64,000 bases of DNA. Origin: Candidatus Hydrogenedentota bacterium (GTDB lineage Bacteria; Hydrogenedentota; Hydrogenedentia; Hydrogenedentales; SLHB01). Made by a program: the position numbers and the translations under genes. The stretch spans positions 1 to 64,000 of the forward strand of contig JABWCD010000014.1 in assembly GCA_013359265.1 (NCBI GenBank), read 5' to 3'. The notes under the pieces are model-generated. The model saw nothing but the letters and a program-made list of their open reading frames with translations, did not search any database and had not been told where the DNA came from. Positions 1-8,530 of this stretch are shown here, piece after piece. How positions within the stretch are numbered: position 1 is the first letter of the stretch; every line of letters starts with the position of its first letter.

Positions 1-1
1 G

Positions 2-319
2 CCGCGTCAGGCCCCGCGACCGCAACCGCCGCGCATGGTGCCGCAACAGGCCGAAGGCGCCATGCCGCGCCAAATGCAAGTGCCGCAGCAACGCCCCGCG
101 CCCATGCCGCGACGGCAGCAACCGCGTCCAGCGCAGCGTTTCATGGATCCCGACGAAGGCCCGACTACGCCGTTCCCGCGCGCGAAGCGCGAAGAGTCGC
201 GCGTACTCCCAGCGCGCCGCCGTGGCCGCTGGCTCACATCGCCCGATGATTTGCGCCGCGGCATCATCCTCAGCGAAATCCTCGGTCCGCCCAGGGCCAT
301 GCGCGAATTCGAGGTGTAG
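2..319 (+). CDS. C-terminal fragment of a Pro/Gln/Arg-rich protein (partial)
   Basis: The frame is open from the left edge of the window to a TAG, so this is the 3' end of a gene whose start is not visible. The visible part is low-complexity and rich in Pro, Gln, Arg and Met. It ends in a more ordered tail (DDLRRGIILSEILGPPRAMREF) that looks like the conserved C-terminus of a longer protein. No domain was recognised. An internal ATG at 35 exists, but the reading frame continues upstream of it, so it is probably not the start. The function is unknown. Confidence 0.55.
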   Translation, partial: PRQAPRPQPPRMVPQQAEGAMPRQMQVPQQRPAPMPRRQQPRPAQRFMDPDEGPTTPFPRAKREESRVLPARRRGRWLTSPDDLRRGIILSEILGPPRAMREFEV

Positions 320-420
320 TCCGGGCGCGCACTGCCCCGTGACGAGTCCGCGTTCACCTTTTCGGCGCGTTCGGTGTCCATCCGATAGAATTGTGTCACG
401 GTGCACGGAGACTTCAAACG

Positions 421-3273
421 GTGGACGCGGTCCTACTTCGCCGATGGATCGATACGCGTGACGCCGAGGCGTTTCGGGAACTCGCGCAAAAGTATCTTCC
501 CATGGTGTACGCGACCTGCCTGCGTATCCTGCGCAACGCCGCGGACGCGGAAGACGTGGCGCAGGAGTGTTTCGAGGCTCTGGCGGGTGTTCGGCAACGC
601 GTTCCCGACCACATCGGTCCCTGGCTGCACCGGGTCGCGACGAATAAAGCCCTCAACGCGATTCGCGCGAGTAATCGGCGCGCGCGCCGCGAACTCGAAG
701 CCGCGCGCACCGTGGCAATCGTGGCCGCACCCGTACACGACGACGTCTATGCGTGTATCGACGAACTCATCCAAAACCTGCCCGTCGAACTTCGTGCGCC
801 GCTCGTCGCGCATTTCTTCCTCGGCGAAACCCACGACGCGGTTGCCGCGTCGCTGGGCGTCACGCGCTCCGCGGTGACGCACCGCATTGGGCGAGCAATC
901 GAGCGCATTCGGGACGAATTGAAACAACAGGGCCATTCGTATCCGGCTGTGTCGCTCATGTCAATGCTCGAAACTATCCGGCAACAGCCGATCCAAGTAC
1001 CCGACGCACTCGGGTACACCATCGCGAAGATCGCGATTGGCGGGATTACGCCAGCAGGCGGCGTGCTGGGGACTGCAACCGCAGCGACGCTGGTTAAAGG
1101 AGCGCTCATCGTGACTACCACACAGAAAGCAATCGTCGGCGCAGGCGCGGTCGCCGCGCTGATCGCGTTCAGCGTCACGCTCCCTCGCCTGCGACACGAA
1201 ACATCGCCCAAACAGCAACAAGAGACGATCGCACAGACTTCGTCGCAAACGCCGGAACCTCAGAAGCCCACGAGTGTCGCAGCGAACATGCCTATCTCAA
1301 CGAAGAACAATGTCGTTGTGTTTCCTAAGCCGCTCGATGGCAGCGGTTCCATTTCCGGCGTCGTAGTCAATATCTATGGCGCGCCGCAAGCCGGCGTGAC
1401 GGTGTACGGCGTGGCCAGTCTTGCGCTCAGTGAATACGAACGTCCCAACGCGGAGACAGACGCGCACGGTCAATTTCGATTGGAACGACTGCCTGCCGCG
1501 AACTACGACCTGCGTCTGAGCCGGCCCGACATGACGGGACCCGAGCGGGCAAGCCGGGGGATTGTAGAGATTGCGGATGGCCAACACGTCTTTGGCATAC
1601 GCATCGTCGCGGGAGATATGGGGTCCTCCATTTCCGGCACGGTAACCGCGGAGGACGGCACGCCAATCGCGGGGGCGCATGTACGCGTCGAAAGCGTCCG
1701 TCAGTGTTACGCGTCAACCGACCTGGCGGGCCAGTATGTAATCAGCGAGATCCCTGAGGGCACTTACGACGTATCGGTGACACCTCCCGACCACTTTAGG
1801 TTTTCAGATAGACCGCGGCCCACACCCAAGCACATGTGGGCCCGGCGCCAGGATGTAATGACGGGTTCGCAAAACGTGAACTTTACGTTGCCGTACGCGG
1901 TCAAGATCACGGGCCGCGTGGTGCATGCGGGAACGCGTCAACCCGTTACGAAATTCCGTGTCACGACAGGCGGTCCGAAGGTGCTCATGGTGGACATGGC
2001 AGCGTACCTGCGGTACGACGAGGATGTTGTACTTGGAGAACACCCCGAGGGCCGATTCGAAGTGTTCTGCAAACGCGAAGGACCAATGACAGTGTTTGCC
2101 AAAGGGGACGATACCCTACCGGGCTTTGCCGAATTGAATATTGTTGCTGGCGAAGAAATCGCACCGCTCGAAATTGTGGTTGAAGAGGGCAGTCGTGTGG
2201 AGGGTACCGTGCTGTCAGCGTCCGGCATCCCAGTGGCCGGCGCCAAAGTATATCCCTACGGCGATCCCAGCAATTTCGACGAAGTTGCAACCGAGGAATC
2301 GTTGAGGTCGGATGCCGGCGGCCGCTTCAGTTTTGGGGGTGTCGTTGAAGGTACGTTGATTATCGATGCTATTCATCCTGTTGAAGGTAAAGGCCGCGCG
2401 AAACTCACGGTTGTTCGCGGCGTAGTACCCAATACGGTCATTCGGCTAACGGGTTATGGTGTGGTGAACGGGCACGTTACGTCGAACGGGAGACCGGTGT
2501 CGAATGCCCTAGTCTCCGCTGACGGGTCGAGAAACGTTAGGACCGATCGCGACGGATTCTACACCGTGGAAAAAGTCCGCGGTGGCAGGGTCAGAGTATT
2601 CGCCCAAGGATTGAACATGTTGAACGCAGGGTACCCAGTAACGGTTTCCAAGTATGTCGAAGTTGCCGCCGGAAAAGAGACGACCGTCAACTTTGCGCTC
2701 TTGCGCGGAAGGAGCAAGGTTACGGGACACGTCATCGGCGACGTGACGCGGCCCAATCGTGTATCCGTCGAGGCAAACGTAATGGCAGGCGACGAAATAA
2801 TGAGGTATGACGTTTTCGAAAACGGCGAGGGATACTTTGAGATAGAGGACGTTGCCGCAGGGACACTGACCATTTCAGCTCGCATCTCGCGTGAAGGCGA
2901 ACTTTCTGTGTCGCGGAGCGTTGATGTACAGATCGGGGAACAGGAGTATGTCCAGCAGGACATCGTCTTTGGCTCCGACTCGGCATTAGTCTGCGACGTA
3001 TCCTCTTTTGTCAACAATGATGACGACAGTAGCGTGATCGTTAATGTCTATTCGGGAGAGCAGGATTTCTTGAAGGACCCCGACCAGAGTCACGCCGGAT
3101 GGGTGGCAAGCGCATCCACCAGGGTACTTGAACCGATTCGCTTTGGCGCACTGGAACCTGGCAGATATACCGTGTTGATGCTTAAGAGGACTGGCGTGAA
3201 TCGAGAAATGCGACAACAACTTGTGGAAATACGCTCGGGCGAGACTGCCGACATCGCATTCTCGAATTCATAA
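421..3273 (+). CDS. ECF sigma factor fused to a membrane segment and repeated carboxypeptidase-regulatory-like domains
   Basis: The first ~175 residues form an ECF-type RNA polymerase sigma factor. Region 2 carries the DAEDVAQECFEA motif, and region 4 has a helix-turn-helix (AASLGVTRSAVTHRIGRA). After a linker comes one hydrophobic segment (about residues 235-250, VGAGAVAALIAFSVTLP). The remaining ~650 residues are repeated Gly-rich beta-sandwich units of the CarboxypepD_reg/Cna-B kind (SGVVVNIYGAPQAGVTVYG, SGTVTAEDGTPIAGAHV and several more). The GTG at 421 was chosen because GGAG lies 10 bases upstream; an in-frame TTG at 391 is the longer alternative. No anti-sigma gene is adjacent. The topology implied is sigma domain in the cytoplasm and beta domains outside. 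It may sense an envelope signal, but that is inference. Confidence 0.8.
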   Translation: MDAVLLRRWIDTRDAEAFRELAQKYLPMVYATCLRILRNAADAEDVAQECFEALAGVRQRVPDHIGPWLHRVATNKALNAIRASNRRARRELEAARTVAIVAAPVHDDVYACIDELIQNLPVELRAPLVAHFFLGETHDAVAASLGVTRSAVTHRIGRAIERIRDELKQQGHSYPAVSLMSMLETIRQQPIQVPDALGYTIAKIAIGGITPAGGVLGTATAATLVKGALIVTTTQKAIVGAGAVAALIAFSVTLPRLRHETSPKQQQETIAQTSSQTPEPQKPTSVAANMPISTKNNVVVFPKPLDGSGSISGVVVNIYGAPQAGVTVYGVASLALSEYERPNAETDAHGQFRLERLPAANYDLRLSRPDMTGPERASRGIVEIADGQHVFGIRIVAGDMGSSISGTVTAEDGTPIAGAHVRVESVRQCYASTDLAGQYVISEIPEGTYDVSVTPPDHFRFSDRPRPTPKHMWARRQDVMTGSQNVNFTLPYAVKITGRVVHAGTRQPVTKFRVTTGGPKVLMVDMAAYLRYDEDVVLGEHPEGRFEVFCKREGPMTVFAKGDDTLPGFAELNIVAGEEIAPLEIVVEEGSRVEGTVLSASGIPVAGAKVYPYGDPSNFDEVATEESLRSDAGGRFSFGGVVEGTLIIDAIHPVEGKGRAKLTVVRGVVPNTVIRLTGYGVVNGHVTSNGRPVSNALVSADGSRNVRTDRDGFYTVEKVRGGRVRVFAQGLNMLNAGYPVTVSKYVEVAAGKETTVNFALLRGRSKVTGHVIGDVTRPNRVSVEANVMAGDEIMRYDVFENGEGYFEIEDVAAGTLTISARISREGELSVSRSVDVQIGEQEYVQQDIVFGSDSALVCDVSSFVNNDDDSSVIVNVYSGEQDFLKDPDQSHAGWVASASTRVLEPIRFGALEPGRYTVLMLKRTGVNREMRQQLVEIRSGETADIAFSNS

Positions 3274-3414
3274 ATGGAGCCAGCCGGGTCAAATGCGCTC
3301 CCCCCATTTCGCCCCTGACGATTCCCTGCCTACCCCCGCGCATTGAATTGTGATGGCGTCCGAGCTACGCTCAATTCGCTGCGATCGAATCCATATCCGC
3401 GAGGAGTTCCTCCC

Positions 3415-4188
3415 ATGTTCAAGTCCACGTGCCTTTTGTGTGTATGCGCGGCGTTTTCGGCGGGCGCGGCAATCAAGACCGAAATGATTCAGTACAAGGA
3501 CCACGACGCCGTACTCGAAGGCATGATCGCGTACGACGATTCATCGAGCGCGAAGCGGCCCGGAGTGCTCGTGGTGCACGAATGGTGGGGTTTGAACGAT
3601 CACGCGAAGAATTCCACGAAGAAACTGGCGGAAATGGGATACGTCGCGTTCGCTGCGGACATGTATGGCAAGGGCGTCACGACCGATGACCCTCAAGTGG
3701 CGGGCAAGTTGTCCGGCGCGCTGAAAGGGGATCGCCCCGCGCTCCGAGCACGCGCGCAGGCCGCGCTCGATACGCTCGCAAAGTTCAAGTTTACTAATCC
3801 CTCGAAACTTGGCGCCATTGGCTATTGTTTCGGCGGGACGACGGCGCTCGAGATCGCGCGGAGCGGCGCGCCGGTGAGGGGCGTCGTGAGTTTCCACGGT
3901 GCGCTCGGCACACCAAACGCGGCGGACGCGAAGAACATTAAAGGCGCCGTGCTGGTCTGCCACGGCGCGGACGACCCCTTTGTGCCTGCGGCTGAGGTTG
4001 CCGCGTTCAAGAAGGAAATGGACGACGCAAAGGTGAAGTACACGTTTGTCGCGTACCCAGGGGCGGTCCACAGTTTCACGAATCCGGACGTGGACCGGCA
4101 CAACCTGAATGGCGCGAAGTATCAGGCCGCCGCCGCCGAAAAGTCGTGGAACGACATGAAGGCGTTTTTCGCGGACGTGTTCCGGTAA
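3415..4188 (+). CDS. Secreted dienelactone hydrolase family protein
   Basis: A 257-residue alpha/beta hydrolase of the dienelactone hydrolase family. It has a short N-terminal signal peptide (FKSTCLLCVCAAFSAGAA), so it probably acts in the periplasm. The Cys-Asp-His triad is visible: nucleophile Cys in GYCFGG, Asp in HGADDPFVP and His in GAVHSFTNP. The early HEWWGLN motif is also typical. The ATG at 3415 is preferred over an upstream in-frame start because GAGGAG lies nine bases before it and it creates the signal peptide. The substrate is unknown; many members are generic esterases. It is a single gene, convergent with the GGDEF-like gene. Confidence 0.88.
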   Translation: MFKSTCLLCVCAAFSAGAAIKTEMIQYKDHDAVLEGMIAYDDSSSAKRPGVLVVHEWWGLNDHAKNSTKKLAEMGYVAFAADMYGKGVTTDDPQVAGKLSGALKGDRPALRARAQAALDTLAKFKFTNPSKLGAIGYCFGGTTALEIARSGAPVRGVVSFHGALGTPNAADAKNIKGAVLVCHGADDPFVPAAEVAAFKKEMDDAKVKYTFVAYPGAVHSFTNPDVDRHNLNGAKYQAAAAEKSWNDMKAFFADVFR

Positions 4189-4203
4189 GATGGTTCGGGA
4201 GCG

Positions 4204-4767
4204 TTAGTGGACGCGGGCGGAGGCGAATGCGCCGGCCGGCTCCGGGCGCAATTGCTGCGCCACCTTCTCATGGCGCTCTAATGCCAGATTGAGAAAGTCT
4301 TCAGCCTGATTTGCGTCTACGGGGAAGGTGGTTACGGTGAAGCCGTAACCGCGGATAAACTGCTCGATATCGGCCTGCAGCCGGTCCAGCGCCCTGCGGG
4401 CGCCATCTTCCGGCGTCTCCACGAGCAGGATGGCCAGTCCGTGGGTGCTTAGCGTGAAGACTTGATCCGTGGCCCGCAGTTCGCCGGTGAGGCGAACGCC
4501 CAGTTTCGGTACCGACTCGTCCGCCCCCTGAGGGGCGCACAGCGTCAGCAGAGTCGCCGAGGCGGGGTACCGGATGGATCGATCAATCTCCTCGCGAACC
4601 CTGGCATGGAGGTAGGTCTCCGTGCGCAGGCCGGTGGACGGGTCGCGATAAGCCAGTTTCTCGAGGAGGTGGCAGCGCCGTTCGAGTTCGGTACGAAGCT
4701 GTACCTCCTCCCGAAGCCGGTCCTGTAGCTCCTCGATGACTGACTTGAGTTTAGCGATATCGTCCAT
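4204..4767 (-). CDS. Degenerate GGDEF-fold protein with N-terminal coiled coil
   Basis: A 187-residue protein. Residues 1-35 form a heptad-like coiled coil (LKSVIEELQDRLREEVQLRTELERR is broken by no proline). The DPSTGLRTETYLHARV stretch then matches the start of a GGDEF domain (normally DxLTGLxNRR). The GGDEF signature itself is absent and the I-site is not seen, so it is probably not a diguanylate cyclase; a scaffold or c-di-GMP-independent regulator is more likely. The ATG at 4767 has a strong GGGAGGT ribosome site. A good sigma-54 promoter lies just upstream and shares an activator palindrome with the divergent kinase gene, placing this gene in the PEP-CTERM regulon. Confidence 0.72.
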   Translation of the reverse strand: MDDIAKLKSVIEELQDRLREEVQLRTELERRCHLLEKLAYRDPSTGLRTETYLHARVREEIDRSIRYPASATLLTLCAPQGADESVPKLGVRLTGELRATDQVFTLSTHGLAILLVETPEDGARRALDRLQADIEQFIRGYGFTVTTFPVDANQAEDFLNLALERHEKVAQQLRPEPAGAFASARVH

Positions 4768-4796
4768 CGGACCTCCCAACCGCGTAGTCCAGAAGG

Positions 4797-4812
4797 CGCA
4801 AATCACATGCCA
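4797..4812 (-). promoter_or_regulatory. Sigma-54 (-24/-12) promoter for the GGDEF-like gene
   Basis: On the minus strand the sequence reads TGGCATG-TGAT-TTGCG, against the consensus TGGCACG-N4-TTGCA/T. GG and GC are exactly ten bases apart. The implied transcription start near 4787 leaves a ~20-base leader containing GGGAGGT before the ATG at 4767. The palindrome at 4919 lies ~107 bases upstream, a normal enhancer distance. Confidence 0.72.
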
Positions 4813-4918
4813 AGGGCATGATTTCGCGGATTGTAGCACGAAGATGCTCAAAATGAAAGAGTTATGCAAGAGCTGGCCAGATCGTGTAAAATAGTTGGTT
4901 GACGGACGCCGCCGGAAG

Positions 4919-4936
4919 GTTGTCAAGCGTGACAAC
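4919..4936. promoter_or_regulatory. Activator palindrome GTTGTC-N6-GACAAC (site 1 of 3)
   Basis: Perfect inverted repeat with a 6-base spacer, centred between two divergent sigma-54 promoters (4797-4812 minus, 5008-5023 plus). The same TTGTC-N6-GACAA core recurs at 8303-8324 and 9761-9780. It is the likely enhancer site of the Fis-type helix-turn-helix of the nearby sigma-54 activators. That link is inferred from position. Confidence 0.72.
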
Positions 4937-5007
4937 TTTTTTAGCGGTGAGTCCGAATCCGTGTCGTGCTAATGACACTACAATACAGAGAAAACTGAGG
5001 GGGCTCT

Positions 5008-5023
5008 TGGCCGGAAATGTGCA
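5008..5023 (+). promoter_or_regulatory. Sigma-54 (-24/-12) promoter for the kinase-activator operon
   Basis: TGGCCGG-AAAT-GTGCA has GG and GC exactly ten bases apart, and lies 72 bases downstream of the palindrome at 4919-4936. The predicted transcription start near 5034 falls before the ATG at 5061, which supports that start over the ATG at 5040. Confidence 0.65.
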
Positions 5024-5060
5024 GAGTTTGGGACAAATAATGCCCGGTGGAACCACCCAA

Positions 5061-6722
5061 ATGGGGGACGCCCAAGCGTATCGCCTGCTCGTCGTCGACG
5101 ATGACCAACCGATGCGCACGTTCCTGCATGACGTGCTCGCGCGCGAAGGGCACGAGTGCGAGTTGGCGGCTACCTGCGCCGAGGGGCGCGCCCTGTTTCA
5201 GAAGGACCATTTTGCCTGCGCGGTGATTGACCTGGGTCTCCCCGATGGGAGCGGTCTCGAATTGCTCTCCGAGTTCACCGGGGAGGACCCTTGCCTCGTT
5301 ACCATCGTTCTCACGGGCGACTCCTCCGCGGAGACGGTCATCTCGACCATGCGCGGCGGGGCATTTGACTACCTGACCAAACCGCTCGATTCGGTGTCGC
5401 TGCGGGCCGCGGTTGGCCGTGCGTTGTCGCACCACGCCGTGTCGCGTGAGCGGACCGAACTGTTCCGCCTGCTGCTCGAAGAGCGGGAACAATTGCGCGC
5501 TAAAGTCGAGGCCGCCACCGCCGACATCCGCGAATACGCCGCCGCGCGCGAGTTGAGCAACGCGCGCCTGCGCGGACTGCTAAAGCTCGCCCAACTGTCC
5601 AACCAGTACTATTCCGAAGACCAACTCTTTCGACAGGTGTTCTCCGAACTGACACACAATGTCCCCATTCGCGCGCTTGCGCTGTGCGACTGCCTGCGCC
5701 AGAAATTGATGTGCGCCACGTGCCCCCCCGGGGAAATGGCGATCGATGTCCTTACGTCGGTGGGATCGAACGCGACCGTCGGCGGGTTCGATCCATTGAT
5801 GGCCGAGGCCGAGCCGACAATGATGATGCAGGAGTGGCTGGACCGCAATTCAACGCTCGACACGACGGCGTTGACGGCCGTCGTTTTCCCACAGGCGCTC
5901 TGGAAGCGATCGACTACGATTGTCGGATTCTTCCTCGATTCGGAATTCGAGATGACGCCCGGCGATCAGGAGTTTCTTGACACGGCGGCGTACTTCCTCG
6001 CGTTCGAGTGGGAACGCGCGCAGTTGCTGTTTCATGTTGCACACCACGCGAGTCTCGGAAACATTGCCGTTGAACTCGCGCGAAACTTCATACAACCTTT
6101 GACGGCCATCCAGACCGCCGCCGATTTCATTAACGAATCCCTTACGTCCGACGACGAGCGGAAGGGCATGCAAATCGTCGGCGAAAACGTAGACAAGCTG
6201 CGCCGGCAGACCCAGGAATTCCGCCGCCTCTCCCTTCTGCGCGAGAACGCCGTCGAGACGGTCCGTCTGGACGAATACGTGGACCAGGCGCTTGAAATGC
6301 TGTCGGTCGCCGTGCAAAGCCGCGGCGTCATCGTCCAGAAGGAATTCATCCCGGACTGCGAGTGCGTATTGCTCAACGGGACCGCTCTCGCCCGGACCTT
6401 CCTCGATCTCATCTTGGGCGCGGTGCGGCACGTTGACATGGGAGGATCGCTGGCGCTCCGGTTGTACGAGATGGACCGCGACCATATCACCTTCGAAATC
6501 AGCCACGGCGGACCGCGCGGGCTGCTGCCCTCGTCCGCGCCTGCACTTGCGGGCACGGATGCGTCCGGAGGAAATCCGGGTCTCATGTTGGCCGAACGCG
6601 CCATTCATACGTGCGGCGGCACGTTGACATCTGAGATTTCGGAAGATGGCCGGTCTGTGCTGCGGATTGTGCTGCCGCGTAACGCCACCACCGCCGCCCT
6701 GCGCCGCGAAGGTGTCGGCTGA
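5061..6722 (+). CDS. Receiver domain fused to a GAF-like region and a degenerate histidine kinase (pseudokinase)
   Basis: A 553-residue soluble protein. Residues 6-125 are an intact response-regulator receiver: acidic pocket VVDDD, phospho-acceptor Asp57 in AVIDLGLP, Thr in VLTGD, Lys in LTKPL. A coiled-coil linker and a GAF-like middle follow. The C-terminal kinase core keeps the fold but has lost its chemistry. The H-box reads ELARNFIQPLTAI with Arg where the phospho-His should be. The N-box reads LDLILGA instead of NLxxNA. The G1 box is HGGPRG rather than DxGxG. It therefore probably signals by phosphorylation of Asp57 or by protein contact. It takes the place of PrsK-type kinases in PEP-CTERM loci. 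Its TGA overlaps the ATG of the activator gene by one base. Confidence 0.82.
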   Translation: MGDAQAYRLLVVDDDQPMRTFLHDVLAREGHECELAATCAEGRALFQKDHFACAVIDLGLPDGSGLELLSEFTGEDPCLVTIVLTGDSSAETVISTMRGGAFDYLTKPLDSVSLRAAVGRALSHHAVSRERTELFRLLLEEREQLRAKVEAATADIREYAAARELSNARLRGLLKLAQLSNQYYSEDQLFRQVFSELTHNVPIRALALCDCLRQKLMCATCPPGEMAIDVLTSVGSNATVGGFDPLMAEAEPTMMMQEWLDRNSTLDTTALTAVVFPQALWKRSTTIVGFFLDSEFEMTPGDQEFLDTAAYFLAFEWERAQLLFHVAHHASLGNIAVELARNFIQPLTAIQTAADFINESLTSDDERKGMQIVGENVDKLRRQTQEFRRLSLLRENAVETVRLDEYVDQALEMLSVAVQSRGVIVQKEFIPDCECVLLNGTALARTFLDLILGAVRHVDMGGSLALRLYEMDRDHITFEISHGGPRGLLPSSAPALAGTDASGGNPGLMLAERAIHTCGGTLTSEISEDGRSVLRIVLPRNATTAALRREGVG

Positions 6723-8119
6723 TGCTGTTTGCCCCATTCGATAGCGACGAAGGCGGACGTGAGAATGATCGCACTGTCTTGGTTGTGGACACGGATCCCG
6801 GTGTTCGTTGGGCGCTCGAAAGGGGTCTTCAGAAATCCGGCTTCGACGTGACGGCCGTCGGCTCGGTTGCGGACGCGCTCGCCACTGCCGCTGACCGCAA
6901 CATCGCGTGCATTGTGATGGAGCTCTTGCCCGAAGCGGGGCTGACGCAGGATGTCCTCACGATGCTCATCGAGTCCCCAAGCGGGCCCCGCGTCATCTGC
7001 GTTGCGGTTGATTCCGCCCCGCAACTTGTCATCGAGTGCATGCGCCGTGGCGCAGCCGATTTCTTGCCGAAGCCTTTCAGCCTTTCCGAAATCCGTGCCG
7101 CCTTGTCGCGCGCGCTGGACACCGGGCCGTCAATCATGGCCCGTGCCGCCGGCACGCCCGCGAAGCGTACAAACGATCCGTCCCTCCTCATCGGAATCAG
7201 TCCGGCCATTCAGGAACTCCGGACGATCATCAAGCAGGTGGCGCAAACCGACCTGAACTGCCTTATCCGGGGCGAGAGCGGCACCGGCAAGGATATGGTC
7301 GCTCGCGAAATCCACCGCTTATCGCGCCGGTCGGACAAACCATTTGTCAAAGTGAATTGCACCGCACTGCCCGAACAGCTTCTCGAGAGCGAACTATTCG
7401 GCTATGAAAAAGGGGCGTTCACCGGGGCGGTCAGTACCAAGCCAGGCCGCTTCGAGCTGGCCAACCGAGGCATCATCTTCCTCGACGAAATCGGCGATAT
7501 GCACCCCAACTTGCAGGCAAAACTCCTGCAGGTGATCGAGCACAAGGAATTCACGAAACTCGGCGGGCGCCGTCACATCCAAGTAGATGTGCAGATCATC
7601 GCGGCAACCAACGCGGAACTCGAAGAGAAAACGCGCGACGGCTCTTTCCGTCCGGATCTGTACTTTCGCCTGAACGAAGTGTGTATCTGGGTACCCTCCC
7701 TCTCGTCCCGAAAGGAGGACGTGCCGTTGCTTGTACGGCACTTCCTGCAAAAGCACGGAAGGTTCACGGGAGAAGGCGGATTCAACATCTCGGCGGAAGA
7801 TTTGGCTTCGCTTGCAAACCACCCCTGGCCCGGCAACGTGCGAGAACTCGAAAGCACGATCAAACGTTGGCTCGCGCTCGGCAAGTCTGCGCTTGGCGAC
7901 CGTCCCGCGCCAATGCGCCCGAAAAGCGAGCGGACAACGCAAGGAATTTACGCCCCCACGCCAACTCCGGAGCCTATTTCGGAAGAGGACGATTGCGAGC
8001 AAATCCGCCAAGCCCTCGAACGCCACCAATGGAACCGGCGGCGGGCCGCGGACGACCTCGGCATCAGCTATCAAACGTTGCGCCGCCGGATTGAACAATA
8101 TGGGCTGGATCGGCGCTAG
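6722..8119 (+). CDS. Sigma-54-dependent transcriptional activator with a Glu-substituted receiver (PrsR-like)
   Basis: A 465-residue activator with three parts: a receiver-like domain (residues 18-135), an AAA+ sigma-54 activator domain (Walker A GESGTGKD, the sigma-54 contact loop GAFTGA, Walker B IIFLDEIGD) and a Fis-type helix-turn-helix at the end (RRAADDLGISYQTLRRRIE). In the receiver, the end of strand beta-3 reads ACIVMELLP, so Glu67 replaces the phospho-Asp. The acidic pocket is VDTD and the switch Thr is missing, while Lys-Pro-Phe is kept. It may thus be permanently in the 'on' form. It is co-transcribed with the preceding pseudokinase and is probably the protein that binds TTGTC-N6-GACAA. 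Confidence 0.9.
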   Translation: MLFAPFDSDEGGRENDRTVLVVDTDPGVRWALERGLQKSGFDVTAVGSVADALATAADRNIACIVMELLPEAGLTQDVLTMLIESPSGPRVICVAVDSAPQLVIECMRRGAADFLPKPFSLSEIRAALSRALDTGPSIMARAAGTPAKRTNDPSLLIGISPAIQELRTIIKQVAQTDLNCLIRGESGTGKDMVAREIHRLSRRSDKPFVKVNCTALPEQLLESELFGYEKGAFTGAVSTKPGRFELANRGIIFLDEIGDMHPNLQAKLLQVIEHKEFTKLGGRRHIQVDVQIIAATNAELEEKTRDGSFRPDLYFRLNEVCIWVPSLSSRKEDVPLLVRHFLQKHGRFTGEGGFNISAEDLASLANHPWPGNVRELESTIKRWLALGKSALGDRPAPMRPKSERTTQGIYAPTPTPEPISEEDDCEQIRQALERHQWNRRRAADDLGISYQTLRRRIEQYGLDRR

Positions 8120-8302
8120 CTCCTCACCCCCGTAAATGGTGGCTGCGCAATAAGCAAGGCATGACTTTTTACTTGACATATTCAAGCGACTGATGTGTAC
8201 TATTAGGTGAGGCCAAGGTCGCGGTTCGGTTGAATTGTAGCGTGCGTTATTATCCGCCTCGTTTGCATTCGTTGAGGCAGTATTGCTTCTCGGATGAGTA
8301 AT

Positions 8303-8324
8303 TAGTTGTCACTCATGACAACTA
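8303..8324. promoter_or_regulatory. Activator palindrome TAGTTGTC-N6-GACAACTA (site 2 of 3)
   Basis: Perfect 8-base arms around a 6-base spacer, located 97 bases upstream of a sigma-54 promoter that serves the PEP-CTERM gene. It shares the TTGTC-N6-GACAA core with the sites at 4919 and 9761. The gene-free stretch 8120-8530 contains this site, the promoter and little else. A TTGACA at 8173 has no well-spaced -10. Confidence 0.75.
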
Positions 8325-8419
8325 TTGATGCCGAAGTTCGTGGGAGAGCACAGACGCGGTGAGTCCGATCACGATCTAAGCTCTTTTGTGAGTTGCGGTT
8401 GTGAGCATTCAGCCAATTT

Positions 8420-8435
8420 TGGCACGGCATCTGCA
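8420..8435 (+). promoter_or_regulatory. Sigma-54 (-24/-12) promoter of the PEP-CTERM gene
   Basis: TGGCACG-GCAT-CTGCA matches the consensus at nearly every position, with GG and GC ten bases apart. The predicted start is near 8446, giving an ~85-base leader to the ATG at 8531. Confidence 0.8.
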
Positions 8436-8530
8436 GCGTGCAGTGCCGGTAGTTATTGTACCTGGCCGAGCCAGGGGTTGACTCGAATGCCAGGCCCTCT
8501 GTGCGGGGGCAGGAAGTGGAGGTAGGTTCA

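Noticed and set aside
8173-8203. Sigma-70 promoter TTGACA...TACTAT before the PEP-CTERM gene
   Set aside because: The spacer is 19 bases and other -10 choices are poor; the sigma-54 promoter at 8420 explains the gene better.
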